Shown here: one piece after another, positions 25,375 to 33,583 of the stretch | Layout of the letters: each line of letters begins with the position of its first letter | Numbering within the stretch: the stretch's first letter is position 1 | Notes under the pieces: generated by a model | Database searches by the model: none | What the model saw: only the letters and a program-made list of their open reading frames with translations | What the model was told of the DNA's origin: nothing | Program-made: the position numbers and the translations under genes | Assembly (NCBI GenBank): GCA_964418695.1 | Contig: CAYQMN010000002.1 | Location: 124,001-188,000, forward strand | Reading direction: 5' to 3' | Source of the DNA: Prado023 sp964418695 | GTDB taxonomy: Bacteria > Actinomycetota > Actinomycetes > S36-B12 > CAIYMF01 | DNA length: 64,000 nucleotides

Positions 25375-26313
25375 TCAGTTCTGGTGGAGGTGGGCTGCCA
25401 GGCCGCCCCAGTGGCCGGTTCGGGGGGTGGCCTCCAGGGCGCCGGTCACCGAGTTGCGGCGGAACAGCAGGTCGGGCGCTCCGGACAGCTCGCGGCCCTT
25501 CACCACCTGGCCGTCGGGCAGCGTGACCTTCGACCCGGCGGTGACGTACGTGCCCGCCTCGACCACGCTGCGGTCGCCCAGCGAGATGCCGATCCCGCCG
25601 TTCGCGCCGATGAGGGCGCCCTCGCCGATGGTCACCTGCTCCTTGCCGCCGCCGGACAGGGTGCCCATGATCGACGCCCCGCCGCCGACGTCCGACCCGG
25701 CGCCGACGACGACCCCGGCCGAGATCCGGCCCTCCACCATCGAGGGGCCCAGCGTGCCCGCGTTGTAGTTGCAGAACCCCTCGTGCATGACGGTGGTTCC
25801 TTCGGCCAGGTGCGCGCCGAGCCGGACCCGGTCCGCGTCGGCGATCCGTACCCCGGAGGGCACGACGTAGTCGACCATCCGCGGGAACTTGTCGACCCCG
25901 AGCACGATCAGGGGCTCGCCGGCGACCCGCGCCCGCAGCGCGACCTCGGGCAGCGACTCGATCGCGACCGGCCCCAGGGTCGTCCAGGCCACGTTGGGCA
26001 GCACCCCGAAGATCCCGTCGAGGTTCACCGTCCGCGGCTGGACCAGCCGGTGGGAGAGCAGGTGCAGGCGCAGGTACGCGTCGGCCACGTCCGCGGGCGG
26101 CTCGGAGAGGTCCGCGATCCGCGTGGTGACCACGCGGGTGATCGTGCCGCGCACCGGGTCGGGCCCGCAGGCCTGGTCGAGCCCGGCCACGTCGACCGGC
26201 TCGGCGGCGAGGGCGGGCCGGGGATACCAGACGTCCAGGATCGGGGCCTGCGGGTCGTCCGAGGCGAAGGTGGCGATCCCAGTGCCCGCGGCGGGCGAGG
26301 TCAGCAAGGCCAT
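25375..26313 (-). CDS. dapD: 2,3,4,5-tetrahydropyridine-2,6-dicarboxylate N-succinyltransferase
   Basis: DapD transfers succinyl from CoA in the lysine/diaminopimelate pathway. The protein has 312 residues. The C-terminal half is a left-handed beta-helix of hexapeptide repeats (EGTTVMHEGFCNYNAGTLG, SDVGGGASIMGTLSGGGKEQ, GEGALIGANGGIGISLGD), matching the long actinobacterial DapD. The frame is open far upstream across dapE, but the ATG at 26313 is supported by a TACGCT box 8 nt ahead and by homology. It is divergent from dapE with only 45 bp between them. Confidence 0.95.
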   Translation of the reverse strand: MALLTSPAAGTGIATFASDDPQAPILDVWYPRPALAAEPVDVAGLDQACGPDPVRGTITRVVTTRIADLSEPPADVADAYLRLHLLSHRLVQPRTVNLDGIFGVLPNVAWTTLGPVAIESLPEVALRARVAGEPLIVLGVDKFPRMVDYVVPSGVRIADADRVRLGAHLAEGTTVMHEGFCNYNAGTLGPSMVEGRISAGVVVGAGSDVGGGASIMGTLSGGGKEQVTIGEGALIGANGGIGISLGDRSVVEAGTYVTAGSKVTLPDGQVVKGRELSGAPDLLFRRNSVTGALEATPRTGHWGGLAAHLHQN

Positions 26314-26321
26314 GGGTGGGT

Positions 26322-26327
26322 AGCGTA
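26322..26327 (-). promoter_or_regulatory. -10 box TACGCT, leaderless start of dapD
   Basis: TACGCT lies 8 nt before the dapD ATG at 26313 within the 45-bp dapD-dapE divergent spacer. No ribosome binding site is seen for dapD. Confidence 0.5.
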
Positions 26328-26358
26328 GGGCAGCCCCTCGTCGATCGGAGATGCCGCG

Positions 26359-27504
26359 ATGGCCCTGGACCCCACCGGTGACGTCACCACCCTGCTGGCG
26401 GCCCTCGTGGACCTGCCCAGCGAGAGCCTGCAGGAAGCCGCCATCGCCGACGCCATCGAGGCCGCGCTGACCGGCCGATCCCACCTCACGGTCGAGCGGG
26501 ACGGCAACACGGTCGTCGCCCGCACCCACCTGGGGCGCGGCGAGCGGGTGCTGATCTGTGGGCACATCGACACCGTCCCGGCCGCGGACAACCTGCCCCA
26601 TCGGCTGGAGGCGGTCGACGGCGAGGAGCGGCTGACCGGCCTGGGCTCCTGCGACATGAAGGGCGGGGTCGCGGTCGCGATGGCGCTGGCCGCGACGATC
26701 ACCGAGCCGACCCGCGACATCACCTACGTGTTCTACGAGGCCGAGGAGATCGCTGAGGAGTTCAACGGGCTTCGCCGGCTGGCGCAGACGCGGCCCGAGC
26801 TGCTCGAAGGCGACTTCGCGGTGCTCATGGAGCCCTCCGACGCCGGTGTCGAGGCGGGCTGCCAGGGGACGCTGCGCGCGCAGGTGCGGCTGACCGGCCG
26901 GCGCGCGCACAGCGCCCGCTCGTGGCTGGGGGAGAACGCGATCCACGCGGCGGCCGACGTGCTGGCGCGGCTGGCCGACTACCGGCCCGCGCGGGTGATG
27001 ATCGACGGGCTGGAGTACCGCGAGGGCCTCAACGCGGTCGGGATCTCCGGGGGAGTGGCCGGCAACGTCATCCCCGACGAGGCCGTCGTCACCGTGAACT
27101 ACCGGTTCGCCCCGTCGATGAGCACCGAGCTGGCGATCCGCCATGTCGAGACGATCTTCGTGGGCCTGGACGTGCGGATCCTCGACGCCTCCGCCGGCGC
27201 CCTGCCCGGCCTGGGGCACCCGGCGGCCCAGGCGTTCCTGGCCGCGGTGGGGGCGCAGCCCCGGCCCAAGTACGGCTGGACCGATGTGGCCCGGTTCACC
27301 GCGCTGGGCATCCCGGCGGTCAACTACGGGCCGGGCGACCCCTCGCTGGCGCACACGCGCGAGGAGTACGTCCCGCTGGAGCAGGTGCGCACCACCCTGG
27401 AGGTGATGAGCGCCTGGCTCACCTCGACAGCGGTGCCCACCAAGCCGCAGCCGAAGCCGGTGGAGCCCACGCGAACCCGGGCCCGCGACCCCTGGACCAC
27501 CTGA
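26359..27504 (+). CDS. dapE: Succinyl-diaminopimelate desuccinylase
   Basis: DapE is a zinc-dependent M20 amidohydrolase that releases succinate to give LL-diaminopimelate. The protein has 381 residues. Zinc and catalytic motifs are ICGHIDTVP, LGSCDMKGGVA and FYEAEEIAEE with the general-base glutamate, plus a C-terminal GDPSLAHTREEYV with the last histidine. The dimerisation domain lies between about 175 and 290. The C-terminal 20 residues are a loose Pro/Lys/Arg tail. GGAG lies 9 nt before the ATG. With dapC and dapD also in the window, much of the succinylase branch is encoded here. Confidence 0.95.
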   Translation: MALDPTGDVTTLLAALVDLPSESLQEAAIADAIEAALTGRSHLTVERDGNTVVARTHLGRGERVLICGHIDTVPAADNLPHRLEAVDGEERLTGLGSCDMKGGVAVAMALAATITEPTRDITYVFYEAEEIAEEFNGLRRLAQTRPELLEGDFAVLMEPSDAGVEAGCQGTLRAQVRLTGRRAHSARSWLGENAIHAAADVLARLADYRPARVMIDGLEYREGLNAVGISGGVAGNVIPDEAVVTVNYRFAPSMSTELAIRHVETIFVGLDVRILDASAGALPGLGHPAAQAFLAAVGAQPRPKYGWTDVARFTALGIPAVNYGPGDPSLAHTREEYVPLEQVRTTLEVMSAWLTSTAVPTKPQPKPVEPTRTRARDPWTT

Positions 27505-27608
27505 CCTGGCGCCGGGTTGACCCGGAGACGTGCTCGGAGACGCCGAACGACCCGCTCGCGCTGGGCGCGGACGGGTCGTTCGGGTCGTTCGGGGGGAGCT
27601 GCGTGGGC

Positions 27609-28154
27609 TCAGGCCTGCTTGACGGCCGAGACGTCCAGCTGGATCTTCACCTTGTCCGAGACCAGCACGCCGCCGGCCTCCAGGGCCACGTTCCAGGTCA
27701 GCCCGAAGTCCTTGCGGGAGATCTCCGTCTCGCCCTCGAAGCCGACGCGGACGTTGCCGAACGGGTCGGTGGCCACGCCGGTGGGCTCGAGCTCGAGCTC
27801 GACCGGGCGGGTGACGCCCAGGATCGTGAGGTCGCCGATCATGACGAACTCGTCCCCGTCCTGCTTCACGGCGGTGGAGGAGAAGGTCATCTCCGGGTTC
27901 TTCTCCACGTCGAAGAAGTCGGCACCGCGCAGGTGCGCGTCGCGGTCGACGGAGCCGGTGCTCACCGAGGCGAGCTGCACGGTGACGGCGGCGGTCGAGG
28001 CGGTCGGGTTGGCCGCGTCGATCGCCAGGGTGCCGGAGAACTCGTCGAACTGGCCGCGGACCTTGGTGACCATCGCGTGCCGGGCGACGAAGCCCAGGCG
28101 GGAGTGGCTCGGGTCGATGGCCCAGGTGCCGGCGTAAGCGCTGAAGTCGGTCAT
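27609..28154 (-). CDS. YceI family protein
   Basis: This 181-residue lipocalin-like beta-barrel of the YceI family binds isoprenoid-type lipids in characterised members. It begins WAIDPSHSRLGFVARHAMV, followed by FDEFSGTLAID, DFFDVEKNPEMTFSST and VTLTI-type strands near DLTILGVTRPVELELE. It has no signal peptide, so it is cytoplasmic, as is usual in actinobacteria. AGGAG precedes the ATG. Two inverted repeats sit in its promoter region, which suggests control by a repressor. Confidence 0.92.
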   Translation of the reverse strand: MTDFSAYAGTWAIDPSHSRLGFVARHAMVTKVRGQFDEFSGTLAIDAANPTASTAAVTVQLASVSTGSVDRDAHLRGADFFDVEKNPEMTFSSTAVKQDGDEFVMIGDLTILGVTRPVELELEPTGVATDPFGNVRVGFEGETEISRKDFGLTWNVALEAGGVLVSDKVKIQLDVSAVKQA

Positions 28155-28182
28155 GGGGACTCCTGTCGGGGAGAGGAAGATG

Positions 28183-28231
28183 GTTGATCGTTCAACAAGA
28201 TAATTGAATCGTACATCGATTCGGCTGTCAA
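28183..28231 (-). promoter_or_regulatory. yceI promoter region with two inverted repeats
   Basis: A consensus -35 box TTGACA lies at 28226-28231. GAATCG-TACAT-CGATTC (28206-28222) occupies the spacer/-10 zone, and GTTGA-TCGT-TCAAC (28183-28196) follows downstream. This AT-rich block stands out from the surrounding GC-rich DNA. The layout fits repression by a dimeric regulator such as a MarR or TetR protein, which is inference. Confidence 0.55.
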
Positions 28232-28335
28232 GCAGGTGAGCCTGAGCACGGGGGACGACACCTGGGCCAGCCGCGGAGAGTCCCCCTAGCGCGCCAGCCG
28301 AGAGGGCGGCCCAAGACGGGCGGACGAGATGGACC

Positions 28336-29277
28336 TCAGGTGGCGCCGGGCATGGCGAAGACGGTGGCCCTGAGTGCAGCGGGCAGATCGAGCTGCCGGG
28401 CCAGTCGGAAAGCCGCGCACCGCTCGTCCGCGGGGTTCACCGTGATCCCTTCGCCGCGGCGGTGAACGAGCTGCCGTCTGCCGAGGATCGCGAAGCTCGG
28501 ATCGTTCAGGAGCTGCCAGGGTTCCGGCACATCCCCGACCTTCGCAAGAGCGCGCGTGATGTGCTCGGCGTGCGTCCCGTCGTGGACGTGAAGCGCCATG
28601 ACCAAGCCGTCGAGCAGCTCCTTGACCGCTGTGGCCACTCCACGTCCCCTCCACGCGGAGCCGAACTCGACGCTGATCCCGATCTCGCCGCGATGCTCCG
28701 CGTCCGAGTCGACGTTCAGCTGGGAGCGAAAGGCGTACCACCAGGCGAGCGCGGTACTCGGGTGCACGGGTTGGTCCAGGGTTGCGTGGGCAAGCGAGCG
28801 GCCCGCCGATCCTGGCAAGTCCATCGGCTCGGCGACCCTGTAGCTGACCCTGTGGCGCTCGTCCTTGCTCGGGATACGCAGGCAGAGCAGACCCTGATCA
28901 GTCAGGTGGGAGTAGCAGCCCGAGCCGACGTTGTAGAGGAGCACGTTCTCCAGGTCGACGAAGGCCGCAGCCTCGGGTGCCCCGTACTCGGCCTCGAGAT
29001 AGCTGGTCGGAGTCGGGCTCATCGCGCGCACGGCCGCTCGGAGCTCGTCTCGGTAGTCCTTCAGCCAGCCCTGGGGCTCGAACGGCAGCCGGACAGTGCT
29101 CCAAGCGGTGACCGCTCGATCAGCGGCGTGCACGGCGTATGCCGAGTCGCCGAGACCCGCAACCATGCTCGCACCCAACCACCTCGGCCAGGTGGGGCTC
29201 AACTCCCCATCGAAGCGCACGACGTTGTAGCGGCACAGCTGCGACGACTCCTGGCCAAGTCGAAGCGGCGGAGTCAT
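28336..29277 (-). CDS. Hypothetical protein, unrecognised
   Basis: This 313-residue protein matches no family I recognise. It is soluble, with no signal peptide or membrane segment, and has many aromatic residues. Segments include YNVVRFDGELSPTWPRWLG, LKDYRDELRAAVRAM, VDLENVLLYNVGSGCYSHL, LAWWYAFRSQLNVDSDAEHR and LVMALHVHDGTHAEHITRAL. The codon choice is less biased to G/C in third positions than that of its neighbours, which may mean recent transfer. The ATG at 29277 lacks a close ribosome binding site. It stands alone, between yceI and the LOG-family gene. Confidence 0.65.
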   Translation of the reverse strand: MTPPLRLGQESSQLCRYNVVRFDGELSPTWPRWLGASMVAGLGDSAYAVHAADRAVTAWSTVRLPFEPQGWLKDYRDELRAAVRAMSPTPTSYLEAEYGAPEAAAFVDLENVLLYNVGSGCYSHLTDQGLLCLRIPSKDERHRVSYRVAEPMDLPGSAGRSLAHATLDQPVHPSTALAWWYAFRSQLNVDSDAEHRGEIGISVEFGSAWRGRGVATAVKELLDGLVMALHVHDGTHAEHITRALAKVGDVPEPWQLLNDPSFAILGRRQLVHRRGEGITVNPADERCAAFRLARQLDLPAALRATVFAMPGAT

Positions 29278-29387
29278 CGAGCGTGAACTCCACTGCGCAG
29301 AGCCCGCGATCTCGCGCCGATCTTGAAGGCGATGAGCGAGCTCGGTGTCTCGGGCCCGGAGTCGCCCCGCGTGCATCCGGGTGTGGC

Positions 29388-29393
29388 TACCGT
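29388..29393 (+). promoter_or_regulatory. -10 box TACCGT, leaderless start of the LOG-family gene
   Basis: TACCGT lies 6 nt before the ATG at 29400. The reading frame is open further upstream, and this box decides the start. Confidence 0.5.
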
Positions 29394-29399
29394 GGCGCC

Positions 29400-30275
29400 A
29401 TGCCCGACGAGTCCTCGGCCGACCAGGCCAGCCCCCCTGCCGGCACCCCGACCCTGCCTGAAGGCGCCCCTCCGGGGCCCGTTCCCGGCCGGGTGGCGCG
29501 GGAGCGGCGCGAGGGTCCGGTCCTGCTGCGTCGCGAGCAGGTGCCCGCCACGACCACCGATCAGCGGCTGCTCGACACCCGCGACCCCGGCGACTGGGTG
29601 CATACCGACCCGTGGCGCGTGATGCGGATTCAAGCCGAGTTCGTGGAGGGCTTCGGAGCCCTGGCCGGGATCGGGCCGGCGATCTCGATCTTCGGCTCGG
29701 CGCGCACACAGCCCGACCACCCGGACAGCCAGCTCGCCGAGCGCACGGCCATGCTGCTGGTCCAGGCGGGGTTCGCGGTGATCACCGGTGGTGGCCCTGG
29801 GGTGATGGAGGCGGCCAACCGCGGGGCCTGGCAGGCCGGGGGCACCTCGGTCGGGCTGGGCATCGAGCTGCCGTTCGAGCAGCGGATGAACGAGTACGTC
29901 GACCTCGGGGTGAGCTTCCGCTACTTCTTCGCCCGCAAGACGATGTTCCTGAAGTACTCGCAGGGCTTCGTCGCGCTGCCTGGTGGCTTCGGCACGTTCG
30001 ACGAGCTGTTCGAGGCCCTCACCCTGGTCCAGACCGGCAAGGTGACGGCGTTCCCGATCGTCCTGCTGGGCAGCGCCTACTGGAGCGGGCTGGTCTCCTG
30101 GCTCTCCGACGCGGTGCTGGCGCGCGGGGCGATCTCGCCGGTCGATCTGAGCCTGCTGCACGTCTGCGACGATCCCCGGGAGGTCGTCGACATCATGGTC
30201 GCCGCCGCGGACCGTGGCCCCGACTCCGAGGCCACCGTCGAAGGGCGGGCGTCCGAAGGGCCGGTCGAGGCGTGA
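29400..30275 (+). CDS. TIGR00730/LOG-family Rossmann-fold protein
   Basis: This 291-residue protein is of the Lonely Guy type, cytokinin riboside 5'-monophosphate phosphoribohydrolases that cleave nucleotide monophosphates. The motifs are ISIFGSARTQ, VITGGGPGVMEAANRGA and LPGGFGTFDELFEALTL, the last being the PGGxGTxxE catalytic signature. About 75 residues precede the domain, Pro-rich at first, with LLRREQ and RLLDTRDPGDWVHTDPWRVM, as in the mycobacterial homologue next to dapE. The C-terminal 25 residues are acidic and disordered. A DivIVA-motif gene follows after 13 bp. Confidence 0.92.
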   Translation: MPDESSADQASPPAGTPTLPEGAPPGPVPGRVARERREGPVLLRREQVPATTTDQRLLDTRDPGDWVHTDPWRVMRIQAEFVEGFGALAGIGPAISIFGSARTQPDHPDSQLAERTAMLLVQAGFAVITGGGPGVMEAANRGAWQAGGTSVGLGIELPFEQRMNEYVDLGVSFRYFFARKTMFLKYSQGFVALPGGFGTFDELFEALTLVQTGKVTAFPIVLLGSAYWSGLVSWLSDAVLARGAISPVDLSLLHVCDDPREVVDIMVAAADRGPDSEATVEGRASEGPVEA

Positions 30276-30288
30276 CAGGATCGCCCGC

Positions 30289-30684
30289 GTGACCCTCCTG
30301 CTGATGCTCGTGGCGATCGCCGTGATCGGCGCGGTGGCGGTGCTGCTGGTCCGCGACCAGCCGGTCCTGAACGACGATCCGAGCGCTGCCCCGGCGCTGG
30401 CGTGGGACCCCGACGAGCCGGATCTGGCCGCGGCCGTGGACCGGGTCAGGTTCACGGTCGCCCTGCGCGGCTACCGGATGGACCAGGTCGACCGCGTCCT
30501 GGACGACGTCGCCGCCACGCTGACCGCCCAGCAGGCGCGGATCGCCGAGCTGGAGGGCAGCGACGAGCTGGAGGGCCACGCCGAGCCGGAGGGAAGCGCC
30601 GAGCCGGAGGGAAGCGTCGAGCCCGAGGGCCTGGCCGTGGCTCCCGAGCCGAGTGCCCCCGCCGCGCCAGCCGCGACTCCCTGA
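30289..30684 (+). CDS. Small membrane-anchored DivIVA-domain protein
   Basis: This 131-residue protein has a single N-terminal helix (TLLLMLVAIAVIGAVAVLLV) and then the short DivIVA signature VDRVRFTVALRGYRMDQVDR with VLDDV after it. A glutamate/proline-rich tail follows, with EPEGS-type repeats (EGHAEPEGSAEPEGSVEPEG). DivIVA-type proteins bind curved membrane at poles and septa, but whether this short form does so is unknown. The GTG start at 30289 has a CAGGAT box 7 nt upstream. Small DivIVA-motif proteins beside LOG-family genes are common in actinobacteria. Confidence 0.78.
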   Translation: MTLLLMLVAIAVIGAVAVLLVRDQPVLNDDPSAAPALAWDPDEPDLAAAVDRVRFTVALRGYRMDQVDRVLDDVAATLTAQQARIAELEGSDELEGHAEPEGSAEPEGSVEPEGLAVAPEPSAPAAPAATP

Positions 30685-30764
30685 GGCGCCGCTTGCCCGA
30701 TCGACCCCGGGGCGCTGCCCGCCCCTTCGCCTGCTCGCCCTGTCGTGGCGGCCGGGGGCGCGCC

Positions 30765-30770
30765 TATCGT
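30765..30770 (+). promoter_or_regulatory. -10 box TATCGT, near-leaderless start of the LQRSAGN protein
   Basis: TATCGT ends 9 nt before the ATG at 30780. No ribosome binding site is present. Confidence 0.45.
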
Positions 30771-30779
30771 GGCGCCACG

Positions 30780-31538
30780 ATGGGCCGTCATCGAGGGGCA
30801 TCCGTCACCGCGCCGGGCTGGGTCGAGTCGCCTCCCGCGGCAGCACAGCCCTGGGCCGGGATGACCGGCCCGCTGCGCCCGGGCCTGCTGCTCGCACTGC
30901 AGCGCAGCGCAGGGAACGCCGCCACCTCCACCGTCGTCCAGCGGGGCTGGCTCGGCGACGTGTGGGACCGTGGGCTCTTCGACGGCTCGATGCTGGCGCA
31001 GGCCGACCCCGGTCTTCCCCGTTCGCTGATCAGCCACTACATGAGGGCCTCCGGCGCCTCGTACGACCTGAGCCGAGCGGAGATGCTCGAAGTCAACGCC
31101 AGCACCAGCGTGTTCGGGTTCGCCGCGGTCCGGGAGGCCCGCAATCGGCTGATCGCCCAGGCCGAGGCCGACCCGGCGCCGCGCTACGAGTACAAGCAGT
31201 TCACCGCGCCGATCAGCGGCGCGCGCGGGCAAGCCGGGGCCAGGAAGAACCAGACGCTGGGCAACTTCACGATCACGCTGGAGGGCACGCTGACTGTGAC
31301 GAAGGGAAACCGCGGCGATCTCGCGGAGTTCCAGGGCACCGCGACCTTCTACGACTACTGGGACTTCGACGCCAAGCCGTGGGACACCTGGGTCACGGGG
31401 GCCAGCCGGCGCACCACGGCCGGCGAGCTCAAGACGTGGGTGGGCGCGGCGATGGAGGGCAAGCCCTTCCCGGTCAACAGCGCCGCCACGGTGGCCGTGA
31501 CGCAGGACCAGTTCGACGACCGCGCGAGCATCACCTGA
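30780..31538 (+). CDS. Orphan protein with LQRSAGN-type N-terminal signature; possible exported effector
   Basis: This 252-residue protein is built as follows. Residues 1-38 are flexible and Pro/Ala-rich. LQRSAGNAATSTVVQR at 40-55 is the motif typically placed before the DUF4157 (eCIS core) domain in actinobacterial proteins linked to contractile injection systems. No HExxH core follows. Instead there is a helical part at 60-135, with YMRASGASYDLSRAEM, and a beta-rich C-terminal part at 138-245. The latter holds GNFTITLEGTLTVTKG, EFQGTATFYDYWDFDA and TAGELKTWVG. The D192-x-W194-D195 then R210 layout loosely recalls colicin M-like lipid II hydrolases, which is speculative. No structural injection-system gene, immunity gene or signal peptide is visible. 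Confidence 0.6.
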   Translation: MGRHRGASVTAPGWVESPPAAAQPWAGMTGPLRPGLLLALQRSAGNAATSTVVQRGWLGDVWDRGLFDGSMLAQADPGLPRSLISHYMRASGASYDLSRAEMLEVNASTSVFGFAAVREARNRLIAQAEADPAPRYEYKQFTAPISGARGQAGARKNQTLGNFTITLEGTLTVTKGNRGDLAEFQGTATFYDYWDFDAKPWDTWVTGASRRTTAGELKTWVGAAMEGKPFPVNSAATVAVTQDQFDDRASIT

Positions 31539-31662
31539 CCCGCTGGATCCCCTGGGAGGCCTTGACTGCCGGACTCTCGCACGCCATAGGCGTGTGCAGG
31601 GCGTCACATGGGCGATAATGGTGGGCAGGCCACTCCTGGCCGGACGACGAGAGGGGAACCGC

Positions 31663-31830
31663 ATGGCGGCGATGAAGCCGAGGACGGGTGACGGACCGCT
31701 TGAGGTCACCAAGGAGGGCCGCGGGATCGTGATGCGGGTGCCCCTGGAGGGCGGCGGCCGGTTGGTCGTCGAGCTCAACGCCGACGAGGCACGCGATCTG
31801 GGCGGGCAGCTCACCACGGTGGCTGGCTGA
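31663..31830 (+). CDS. DUF3117 family protein
   Basis: This 55-residue protein reads MAAMKPRTGDGPLEVTKEGR and continues to GGQLTTVAG. It is almost invariant across actinobacteria (the Mycobacterium homologue is Rv1211). The function is unknown. GAGAGGGGAA lies 3-12 nt before the ATG. A possible -10 box, GATAAT, is at 31614-31619. It sits between the orphan LQRSAGN gene and pepA. Confidence 0.93.
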   Translation: MAAMKPRTGDGPLEVTKEGRGIVMRVPLEGGGRLVVELNADEARDLGGQLTTVAG

Positions 31831-31914
31831 TCCGCGCCGGACTCGGAACCCCGCGCCGACCCCTCCGGGGGCTACGGTGGCGGGGTTCTCGTCGTTCTGT
31901 CCCCAGGAGCCCGC

Positions 31915-33468
31915 GTGCCCGAGCAGGTCATTCCCGAGATCGGCGTCGCCAGTGCCGATGTGAGCCCGGAGGGGTCGGGTGCGCAGGTCGTGGTCCTGGG
32001 CGTGCGCCCGGGCGACGGTCAGGACCCCGGCGTCCACGTCGCCGAGCAGGACATCGCGCTGGTTGCCGGCTGGGGCGTCGACCTGGTCCGTCGACTGACC
32101 CGCGCCAGCGCCAATGGGGCCCGCGGTGAGACCACCTGGATCGAGCTGGAGCGCGACGAGCCGCGCAGCGTCCTGGTGCTGGGCTTGGGTGGTGGAAGTG
32201 CGGCCGACCTGCGCCGAGCCGCGGCCGTCGCCGCCCGGCGGCTGCGCGGCGTGGACTCGGTCCTGGTCCTGGCCACCCGCGACGTCTCGGCCGACCGGCT
32301 CCGTGCCTTCACCGAGGGCATCCTGCTGGCCACGCCCACGCCGACCTGGGCTACCTCGACGCCCACCCAGGCGCCCGTCTCGGTCATCTTGGCGGCCGGC
32401 GACGTGGCGGCGGGGGAGGCGGCGGTCGCCGCCGGGCGGGCGCACGCGCTGGCCTCCCTGGCCGCGCGGACGCTGATCCACACCCCGCCGAACCTGCTGG
32501 ACCCCGCCGGTCTGGCCGAGCACGCTCGCTCGGTGGGCGCCCACGTGGGCCTGGACGTGCGGGTCCGCGAGCTCGACGAGCTGGTCGCCGGCGGGTTCGG
32601 CGGCCTCGTCGCGGTGGGAGCGGGCTCGGCCCATCCGCCCCGGCTCGTGCAGCTGGAGTGCTCCGGGGAGTCGGAGGTGGTGGACGGGGCGGACGGGGCG
32701 GACAGGTCAGCCGGGGCAGGCGGGCAGCGGCACGTGGTCCTCGTCGGCAAGGGGATCACGTTCGACTCCGGCGGGCTGTCGCTGAAGAAGCCGGACATGC
32801 AGATGGGCATGAAGACCGACATGTCCGGCGCGGCCGTGGTCTGCTCGGTGCTCGCCGCGCTGCCCGGTCGGCTGCCCGCCGGACTGCGGGTGACCGGGCT
32901 GCTGTGCCTGGCCGAGAATCTGCCGGGAGCCGCCGCGACCCGGCCCGACGACGTCGTCACTCACCACGGCGGGCGCACCAGCGAAGTGTCGAACACCGAC
33001 GCCGAGGGTCGGCTCGTGCTCGGTGACGGGCTGGCCTTGGCGGTCGGCGCGCTGTCCGCCGACGTCGTGGTCGACATCGCGACGCTGACCGGCGCGGCCA
33101 CCCAGGGGCTGGGGCGTCGCTACGCCGCGCTCTACGCCACGTCCGACGTCCTGGCCGAGTCGCTGCACGAGGCCGGTGAGGCGGCCGGCGAGCTGATGTG
33201 GCGGATGCCCCTGCACGAGGGCTATCGCGACCAGATCCACTCGGACGTGGCCGATGCCGCCAACGCCTCCCGGGAGTCCGGCATCGGACCGGGTTCGATC
33301 ACCGCCGCGCTGTTCCTGCAGGGGTTCGTCGGGTCCACGCCGTGGGCGCACCTGGACATCGCGGGGGCCGGTCGCTCGGAGGCCGACCGGGAGGATCTGC
33401 CCAAGGGCGGCACCGGCTACGGAGCACGGGCGCTGCTGCGCTGGCTGGAAGCGGGCGCCCCCGCCTGA
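31915..33468 (+). CDS. pepA: Leucyl aminopeptidase (M17)
   Basis: This is a 517-residue cytosolic metallo-aminopeptidase that removes N-terminal residues from peptides. The C-terminal catalytic domain begins near residue 275 and has VGKGITFDSGGLSLKK, the metal/active-site lysine region KTDMSGAA and NTDAEGRLVLGDGLAL with the catalytic arginine. The N-terminal domain is divergent, as usual. The GTG at 31915 follows AGGAG at 6-nt spacing, and a TACGGT box lies upstream. It is convergent with the O-methyltransferase gene. Confidence 0.94.
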   Translation: MPEQVIPEIGVASADVSPEGSGAQVVVLGVRPGDGQDPGVHVAEQDIALVAGWGVDLVRRLTRASANGARGETTWIELERDEPRSVLVLGLGGGSAADLRRAAAVAARRLRGVDSVLVLATRDVSADRLRAFTEGILLATPTPTWATSTPTQAPVSVILAAGDVAAGEAAVAAGRAHALASLAARTLIHTPPNLLDPAGLAEHARSVGAHVGLDVRVRELDELVAGGFGGLVAVGAGSAHPPRLVQLECSGESEVVDGADGADRSAGAGGQRHVVLVGKGITFDSGGLSLKKPDMQMGMKTDMSGAAVVCSVLAALPGRLPAGLRVTGLLCLAENLPGAAATRPDDVVTHHGGRTSEVSNTDAEGRLVLGDGLALAVGALSADVVVDIATLTGAATQGLGRRYAALYATSDVLAESLHEAGEAAGELMWRMPLHEGYRDQIHSDVADAANASRESGIGPGSITAALFLQGFVGSTPWAHLDIAGAGRSEADREDLPKGGTGYGARALLRWLEAGAPA

Positions 33469-33583
33469 GTGCCCCGTGAGGTGGCGAGCTCGGCAGCGGG
33501 CAGCCGAGCGAGTCCGGAAAGCCCGCTGGCACGCCGTGGGCGGGCGGGCCCCGAGGACGTGTCGACCGCCGCGGGGCTGAAGA

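Noticed and set aside
26314..27354. Upstream extension of the dapD frame across dapE
   Set aside because: Antisense to dapE and lacking homology. The dapD start at 26313 has a promoter box and matches the family.
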